A stretch of DNA of 64,000 nucleotides, from NCBI RefSeq assembly GCF_018100805.1, contig NZ_JAGJEA010000005.1, positions 186,001-250,000 of the forward strand, given 5' to 3'. Under the pieces are notes generated by a model, which was given only the letters and a program-made list of their open reading frames with translations, ran no database searches and was not told where the DNA came from. Source of the stretch: Aquimarina sp. MMG016. Lineage in GTDB: Bacteria; Bacteroidota; Bacteroidia; Flavobacteriales; Flavobacteriaceae. Positions 63,270 to 64,000 of the stretch are shown here, one piece after another. The stretch's first letter is position 1. Every line of letters begins with the position of its first letter. The translations under genes were made by a program, and so were the position numbers.

Positions 63270-64000
63270 ATGTTTACAAAATCCTTAAAAGTAATTTTTC
63301 TTTTTGTTTCCCTCCTAACCTTTACCGCTTCTCCAAGTATTGCTCAGCAAAAAAGTTGGGAAATCTCAGTAAAAGATTATGAAAAGTATACCGGAGTTGT
63401 TGCTGCGAATGGAAGAATTGGAATTCTACCCTCTTCCCAAATATTGCAAACTGATAAAATAATACTTAACAATGTATATGATAAGGAATCTCCTTTGGGA
63501 GTTAGCAGAGTGCTTTTAGGAATGAACTTTGGTAACCTAGATATCTTCATCAATGGAGAACAATTAGACAATACCAAAATCCGCAATTGGAAACAAACTA
63601 TTCATATGAAAGAAGCAAGATTTACTACTTCTTTTAATTACAAAAATTTAGCAGAAATCTCATACAGTATTTACGCTCTAAGAAATGTTCAATATACCGC
63701 TTATATTGATTTTGAAATAAAAACATCTGAAAATATAGATCTAGAAGTTATTGGAAAAATTCAGGCTTCAAAAGAATACAATGACCCTATAAGTACTTTT
63801 AGAATATTAAAAGATGCAGAAACTACGATGCCCATTCTACAAACCGTAGCCAAAAGTCAATTCGGTAGACATACTGTAGCCACGTCTGCAACATTCATAT
63901 GGCACGATATCAATTCAACCAAAGAAGGTCAAAGGCCTGAATTAAACCATAAAAAAGTTTCTGATTATAACAATCAGCTTTCATTTAGAAAAAGAGTAAT
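63270..64000 (+). CDS. Secreted glycoside hydrolase family 65 enzyme, 5' part
   Basis: An open frame starts at the ATG at 63270 and runs off the window (243 codons seen, no stop). It has a cleavable signal peptide (VIFLFVSLLTFTASPSIAQ). The following text (ISVKDYEKYTGVVAANGRIGILPS, then YDKESPLGVSRVLLGMNF and the beta-sandwich strands to ISTFRILKDAET) matches the N-terminal beta-sandwich of Bacteroidota GH65 proteins. The catalytic barrel lies outside the window. A related GH65 from Flavobacterium johnsoniae is a kojibiose hydrolase; phosphorylase activity is also possible in this family. It follows the LacI gene by 105 bases. Confidence 0.75.
   Translation, partial: MFTKSLKVIFLFVSLLTFTASPSIAQQKSWEISVKDYEKYTGVVAANGRIGILPSSQILQTDKIILNNVYDKESPLGVSRVLLGMNFGNLDIFINGEQLDNTKIRNWKQTIHMKEARFTTSFNYKNLAEISYSIYALRNVQYTAYIDFEIKTSENIDLEVIGKIQASKEYNDPISTFRILKDAETTMPILQTVAKSQFGRHTVATSATFIWHDINSTKEGQRPELNHKKVSDYNNQLSFRKRV

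Overview
The window comes from a low-GC member of the Bacteroidota, most likely a marine Flavobacteriaceae (an Aquimarina-like genome would fit, but genus is inference). The signs are: SusC/SusD proteins, CusABC with the flavobacterial accessory lipoproteins, the miaB/sigma-54 activator/lptE/secG/groESL gene order, weak ribosome binding sites, and promoters of the Bacteroidota type (TTG, about 19-20 bases, TAnnTTTG). Several of these promoters decide between alternative start codons. I see no phage, insertion sequence, CRISPR array or rRNA. There is one tRNA (Phe).

Layout. 1-3.6 kb, minus strand: the end of an arginase-fold gene and topA. 3.7-4.5 kb: a membrane protein. 4.6-9.1 kb, plus: an apparent operon miaB, sigma-54 activator, lptE, TPR protein, secG, closed by a strong terminator. 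9.3-11.3 kb: groES-groEL. 11.4-14.6 kb: a divergent pair, an ScfR/RamB-type regulator and malate synthase, with a perfect palindrome between them. 15-17.2 kb: a DoxX-like membrane protein and a VanX-type dipeptidase. 17.4-25.5 kb, minus: a copper/silver efflux operon (HYC_CC_PP protein, CusA, TolC-type CusC, DUF3347 lipoprotein, HMA-MauE protein, CusB). 25.6-27.1 kb: free-methionine sulfoxide reductase and galE. 27.2-35.0 kb, minus: ppiD, then a tight operon coaX, outer-membrane protein, TPR protein, lptC, small membrane protein, CNNM/CBS protein. 35.2 kb: tRNA-Phe. 35.4-37.4 kb, minus: hibernation factor, small protein, prohibitin-like lipoprotein, orphan secreted protein. 37.5-39.3 kb: LysR regulator and PAP2 phosphatase.

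The accessory part is 39.3-64 kb. It starts with a continuous reading frame joining glycerol kinase to glycerol-3-phosphate dehydrogenase. Next is a long minus-strand cluster read from 59.8 kb down to 42.7 kb: SusC, SusD, three tandem about 1100-residue FG-GAP/VCBS-ASPIC/UnbV lipoproteins, a vanadium-haloperoxidase-fold lipoprotein and a GyrI-like domain protein. Beside it lie a GH13 alpha-glucosidase (minus), a LacI regulator (plus) and the start of a secreted GH65 enzyme (plus, cut by the window end). I read the whole as an alpha-glucoside utilisation locus: SusCD imports, the secreted GH65 and cytoplasmic GH13 enzymes cleave, and LacI regulates. The three VCBS/UnbV proteins plus the haloperoxidase-fold protein are the least explained part and the best candidate for an undescribed surface system. 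RNA or DNA secondary structures sit upstream of susC and between susD and the first VCBS gene.
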